Below, piece after piece: positions 58,981 through 64,000 of a stretch of 64,000 nt of DNA (position 1 is its first letter; every line of letters begins with the position of its first letter). The notes beneath the pieces were generated by a model, which saw only the letters and a list, made by a program, of their open reading frames with translations, did not search any database and had not been told where the DNA came from. Origin of the DNA: Owenia fusiformis (taxonomy: Eukaryota > Annelida > Polychaeta > Sabellida > Oweniidae); contig CAIIXF020000011.1 of NCBI GenBank assembly GCA_903813345.2, forward strand, positions 33,038,166 to 33,102,165, written 5' to 3'. A program made the position numbers and the translations under genes.

Positions 58981-59891
58981 TTGTAGTCTTGACAAGCAAC
59001 AAGCAAACAAACACCATTAATACATTATCCCGACACCTAGGGCCTTTACAAATACTCTTCCAGGATTGTTTTTCTGAAAAACTGTACCATTCCAAAAATG
59101 AAATTACCTTGCATAGAATGTGGCTTGTATGCTAAGTAATATATGGAATTTTATAAATGACAATATAAATGTTAGTCTGATATATGAGTGCATGACAAGA
59201 TATACTTATATTTTATTCTAAATGAAAATCAATCGGAGATTATACCATAAAACTTCCGTGTTCATCATACTCCTTTTCCAATCTATAATTTATATTCAGA
59301 ACAGCATTTTCCAAGTCACGAAAGCAGTGTAATATACAACATCCATTAATGTAATCTTTACCATGGGAATAATATGATGTCCATTTGTATCTCTCATAAT
59401 GTCTCATAATCGTATGAAAAATGATTACGAAACAGCATGACATCATTTCCCTATTAATGTAAAATGTTTCCACACGAAAATGTTAGGACGAGATCTGATT
59501 TTCAAAATTGCTATTGACTTTTCTAAATTAATCCTTGTTTTCAGGAGTTCCAAGCAAAGGGCATATAGTATATTCAAGTTACAGTGTACTCCTTCCATGC
59601 GTTTTGAAACTAAAATATGTTTAAAAACCATGCCCATCAACCTGGTTTTTATCGTACCAAAAATATACAATATCGTCAGCTTGTATTGGTGGGCGCATGT
59701 GGCAGCTTTTTGCACTTTTATATTGATGCATCAATGTTTCTTGGTATGAAAATCTAGAACTTGTCAGTTTTGGGCATGGTGGGTAAATTCTATAGCAGGC
59801 ATCTTTTAGGTTCGATATTGTAGCCTATGAAATTGACCTTCAGATCCGATTTCCTTCCATTTTAAACCATTTAACCCCAGGAATGTCAGTA
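58981..59891. other. intergenic, no gene recognised
   Basis: The open frames of up to 90 codons on both strands at about 59,240-59,750 overlap one another and show no motif. I treat them as chance. Confidence 0.35.
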
Positions 59892-60377
59892 TAGTCCATT
59901 TGTCATTTCTGAACGTATGAATATGTAAAAGTACGAGGTTTTACTGTGAAACCATTATCATTAGGGGGTTATGAAGTGATTTAGCTGGGTTGCCAAAAAA
60001 TCAACTTTGGGGAAAAAATTAATATGCAAAGAAGGTGGACATACATGATGGTATTCTGATGCTAAGTCAATAAGCCTCATGTTAAGCCAATGCACCTTTG
60101 CTGAAATCCGCATTTTCTCCAGGTTTTCTCAGAAGAACTTAAGTTAATGGAGTCTCAACAAATAGATTCATATTGGATAGTATTGCTAGAATCCATTTTC
60201 AGTAGTAAAAATAGAGGTTCTTAAACAAAACATCGGGCTTGGTTTTAGAACTTTTTGTTGGTTTTAAATATTTCAAAACTGGCCTCCCTAATTACCCTAT
60301 ATAATTTTTCCCCAAACAAACTTTGTTGGCAACCCAGTTAAATCACTATTGGATGTATGGGGGTGACAAATGGACTA
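59892..60377. mobile_element. 486-bp MITE with nested inverted ends
   Basis: The outermost TAGTCCATTTGTCA is matched by TGACAAATGGACTA. Further in, AGTGATTTAGCTGGGTTGCC near 59,975 is matched in reverse by GGCAACCCAGTTAAATCACT near 60,330, and GGGGAAAAA is matched by TTTTTCCCC. Non-coding, superfamily unknown. Confidence 0.68.
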
Positions 60378-60414
60378 ATAGGTTAACTGAGGGAGAAGAG
60401 AATCATTAGCATTC

Positions 60415-60545
60415 AACAAGGTGTTAACATGCAAAATATGTCACCGCCTGCCGTTTGTTACAGAAGCTGAACGCCAACTGTCGAACGCCGTCACAAGAAA
60501 GTTGGAGACCATAATGTGTTACCACTTTTGGTGGTGACATAAAAA
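60415..60545. mobile_element. about 125-bp MITE-like repeat
   Basis: Same family as 31,163 and 56,850: CAAGGTGTTAACATGCAAAA start, TGTCACCGCCTGCC, and a GGTGGTGACATAAAA end. Confidence 0.6.
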
Positions 60546-61376
60546 CAAAACCATGGGCGGGGTCTTTTTGAGGAGATAAATCGACATTCGGAACTTAGCT
60601 TCTATTCCCTTTACGCTGGTCACGTGGGGGCAATGTGGAATGATATTGTTTCCTCTTGTCTACAGATACATACGTTCTATATCTACATCTAGCTCAAATC
60701 ATATTTGTCTAATCAAGGGTTGATGTTCATTAATTTGTGCTTCCTGTCCCCGGACATGCTGATTAATTTATGCTCCATCTCCCCCCGAGCATCTCCAAAA
60801 GTCCCCTGCCAAGCAAGTCAATTATGACAAGAAAAGAATAAGTTATTTTGATCACTTGATCATATTAACATCAGTCACACTTCAGTAACAGTAACCCACG
60901 TAATGGAAAAGTCAGATGCTTAATAATAAATCTGCGCTGATTGAATACAATTGATCCGAACACTTGCGTCTTTAACTCAAATTCAATCTATTGGCAGCTT
61001 AGTACCAAAATAGCTTGGAATGGAAATCCTAATTCCCAGATTGGACTAGACTTAATGTAAATGAAAAACTAATCATTTGCCGCTGTTCATCTTCTCACCA
61101 AGTATAGACAAAATCGGTCCACTTATTGCATTTTTTATCAGGTTACATTCCACTTACTTTGCCGAGCATTTGGCTTCATCATCTCCAAATGGTTCAACAT
61201 TTTCTGAGCTATTGTTAACCATATAGGACTCAGTAGGAATCAAAGTCTCCAAAAGGTTCCATGAGATACCATGAGTAGTGAAAACTACAACGAAGACATC
61301 TGGCCATAGGTAGATCAGCCCGGAGGTTGATCGGCATTAAATCAGGGACAAAGATATAAAATTCTTAAACACTAAC
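60546..61376. other. intergenic, no gene recognised
   Basis: No coding, RNA or repeat feature could be supported. Confidence 0.35.
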
Positions 61377-63190
61377 CACCCTGGGTATAGTCTGTCACGT
61401 GACTTCATGGATGACGTGTGCGCGAGTGATTCGCATTTTCTTTCGCTTGAGGTTTGTAATCACACTTTTTACATGTTTTAAGATTTTGTATCTCTGTGAA
61501 ACGTGTCCCGTACCATCAATGTCTGAAGACGATCTAATTCACCAAATATCTCATCCAAGCGTGTCCCGGTTAAAGAGAAATTCGCACTTTTGTGTCTCGC
61601 AAAATGACGTGTGCGCGAGTAAATCGAATTTTACGAAGGATGGGTGCGCGAGTCTAACATTTTTCTTAATTGGCGTCGATGTAAGAACAACTTCATGGCT
61701 CACATTAAATGAGTCATCGAAAAATGAGCCATCTAGACTTCTGACAGTGGTTTCTAAACCACTCGTGCTTGGGCTATCCATATTAAATACCTGAAACTAA
61801 TAATAACAAGTGAAATGTATAAACAGTTACAAAAACAATTTCCTTATGAGTCGTTTCATGAAATTGTTCTAGAATTGTAATAAATACTATAAGGGCACGG
61901 TGTTTTCTAACTAATAACTACCTCAATGATTTATGATACCTTAAAGTGTTCTTGGGGTATATATTTTTAAACCAAATTCAAATCATTTTCAGTAGGGGAG
62001 GGGGAGGTATCAAGATTTTTCCCATCAGAATACCTTGCTTTGGGGACAAATGCATGGTAGTGACGGGAATCATTACCCAAACCATTTTGGGCGCAAATCA
62101 ATTTTGTATTTGACTTTCTATTATGCTGTTCTTCAATTGTTTTTTACAAATGGAGGATCTGAGTACACGAAAGCTCATATTATATTGCTACATTTATAGC
62201 GAACATTGATTTCTGAGTCTGTAAAAACAAAGTATGTGGGATCACCCTTGGTATACGCAGCTGACGAAATGGACCGGTATGGGTCAAAAGCTGGACCTGT
62301 ACGGGTGAACTTTGGGGGTACTTAAAATCATTCGGAGGGATCATATATTTCAACTTAGATACGAAGAAGTCAATATTGAGCAAGTTATAGCTGTTTTAAA
62401 TTCAAATAAAACCGTTAACCCGTACCGGTCCAGCTTTTGACCCGTACCGATCCATTTTGTCAGCTGCGTATACCAAGGGTGGGGATGCGGAAGAAGTTAG
62501 AAGCTCCTATAATTATTTGATATTACTTGGTATCATGGGCTTCCCCTTACTATTCCTTACATGGTTCTGATCGTGGCGGATGCCGAGTAACCACATAACA
62601 ACTCTGACCCCCCCCCCCCCCCTTGTATGGGATGTCAATAAATGAATATGCTGCCGGTTTTATGAGACCGCCAAAAATTTAATTCAATTTTTGGTTCAAA
62701 TTTTAATTCACCTGCAATGCCGGACAGCCCTACAAGCTATTTCAAAACATTTATTGTCATTAAACGTAGACATGTATGTGCCATACATGAAACATCTACA
62801 AAATAGCAAACTATTCTTTAACATACTACTTTAAGATGACAAAAACAAATGTCACGTGAGTTGTATTCTGCCTTAGCTTGCAGAATTGTCTCAAGTGAAT
62901 AAAAATATTTTATACTCGCGCACCCATCCTTCGTAAAATTCGATTTACTCGCGCACACGTCATTTTGCGAGACACAAAAGTGCGAATTTCTCTTTAACCG
63001 GGACACGCTTGGATGAGATATTTGGTGAATTAGATCGTCTTCAGACATTGATGGTACGGGACAAGTTTCACAGAGATACAAAATCTTAAAACATGTAAAA
63101 AGTGTGATTACAAACCTCAAGCGAAAGAAAATGCGAATCACTCGCGCACACGTCATCCATGAAGTCACGTGACAGACTATACACAGGGTG
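61377..63190. mobile_element. 1.8-kb DNA transposon with inverted ends of about 265 bp
   Basis: Ends begin CACCCTGGGTATAGTCTG (left) and, inverted, CACCCTGTGTATAGTCTG (right). The arms 61,377-61,650 and about 62,915-63,190 are nearly identical inverses. TAAC flanks both sides (61,373-61,376 and 63,191-63,194). Each arm has three copies of GTGCGCGAGT and one CACGTGAC, a likely transposase-binding layout. Because of the inversion the same 84-codon open frame appears once per arm. On the minus strand an ATG at 61,781 opens a peptide starting MDSPSTSGLE that runs into the left arm and could be a remnant of an encoded protein. No catalytic domain is recognised. Confidence 0.8.
62243..62481. mobile_element. 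239-bp MITE nested inside the 61,377 element
   Basis: Inverted ends of about 65 bp begin CACCCTTGGTATACGCAGC. GGGAT flanks both sides exactly (62,238-62,242 and 62,482-62,486), a 5-bp target duplication. The terminal CACCCT then GGTATA matches the host element's own ends. Confidence 0.85.
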
Positions 63191-63194
63191 TAAC

Positions 63195-64000
63195 CCCCCC
63201 CCCCCTATCACACCAAACTAGTTCTTACCCGTTCTTGCCAGTCCACGAAAACGTGGTAAAACGGGCTCAATCTGGCTGTGGTCGGGAAATATGTCTAAAA
63301 CAATTAGCTACTTCGTTCATAAAGTCTTCAATACGTCCATCTCATTCGCAGTTCGCTCAGGTCGCACCACGTCGGTGTGCAACGTCGTATAACGCGTCCC
63401 TTAGTCTAGAAGGTCATCATGACCTGATTGCAGAACGGTATGATCGCCATCGAATTTTGAATCGATTAAAAATTCTAAATCACACTCCCCGTCCGGGAAA
63501 GTCCATGAAGTTCGTAAACAGACCGTAGAACGTTGTAGCTACGTACAATTATTTCGTGAAAATTTGAAGACACTCTGTACAGAATTGACAAAATGCCAGC
63601 ACCAGTCCTGTTACTTTTGGAACACTCTGTAGAAGTCAATAAAAGTATACTAGAATATCCAAAATGGCCACCAAAATGGGTGCCAAAAATAAGTTTGTAG
63701 AAATATGTAGCATACGGATCAGCAATGGAAGTGATTTTTGTGTCCTTGACTATAGGTTTAGGGGTGGTCCTAGACTGCGTCGTGTGCTTATGGTTAGAAA
63801 TTAGGCTTTGTACTTCGTGTTGACCTCAACTTTCAAACTTTGGTTAAATACACACTTTGGAAATTGCGTAGCTTATTTTGATTTGTGAAAAGGAAAAACG
63901 AAGATTCCTTTTAAATTTTTCTTCAGAGAGTGTACTAGTCGGCATCAGTTTGACACATCAAAATATATTTCATAATGAAGCTCCATGTCTTGAAAAAAGT
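63195..64000. other. window end, no gene recognised
   Basis: A 119-codon plus-strand frame (63,169-63,528) starts inside the transposon arm and continues through a C run. No motif supports it as a gene. Confidence 0.3.

Noticed and set aside
61399-61794. 131-codon protein gene on the plus strand, with a twin at 62,818-63,168
   Set aside because: The two frames are the same sequence in the inverted arms of one transposon. The composition looks unlike a protein, and no domain is recognised.

Overview
The window is animal nuclear DNA, probably from a marine invertebrate. Genes have many short exons with GT/AG junctions, the sequence is AT-rich, and it carries an L1/Tx1-type LINE fragment, a Penelope-type GIY-YIG fragment and many small inverted-repeat DNA elements. 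The species cannot be named from sequence alone. Exon coordinates below were derived by hand from splice sites, reading phase and comparison of two paralogous copies.

Most of the first 45 kb is a head-to-tail tandem duplication, on the minus strand, of one gene for a senataxin-like (Sen1/UPF1 family) superfamily 1 helicase. Copy B (about 26,147-45,185) is complete: 22 exons joined in phase give a protein of about 3,001 residues, with one 5,760-bp exon encoding a disordered, acidic/lysine-rich region and a C-terminal helicase made from small exons. Copy A (about 1,662-19,710) keeps every helicase exon in phase. Its giant exon is cut down to about 607 codons, its former first exon is frameshifted, and the first Walker A glycine is a cysteine. 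The duplicated unit runs from about 1,190 to 20,110 in A and from about 24,980 to 45,200 in B. Between the copies lie an 830-bp palindromic transposon, a Penelope fragment and a dispersed repeat.

The most unusual signal is in copy B. Separate tandem arrays have grown from gene-boundary signals: a 44-bp array copying the end of the Walker A exon plus its 5' splice site, a 30-bp array whose every unit carries a splice-donor-like motif, and a 73-74-bp array copying the last codons, the stop codon and often AATAAA. Shorter repeats of the exon 18 donor occur in both copies.

A second unusual object is a 477-bp miniature LTR retrotransposon (15,516-15,992) whose LTRs contain a tRNA-like sequence with A and B boxes. 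It sits just inside a splice donor of copy A, and copy B shows the empty site. Several other elements have precise ends and target-site duplications: at least three start with CAC and have 5-bp duplications, and a pair at 42,626 and 49,767 have 9-bp duplications.

From 45 to 64 kb the window is mostly nested repeats and sequence in which I recognise nothing. The exception is one intronless rhodopsin-like GPCR on the plus strand (57,572-58,783) with no DRY or NPxxY motif.
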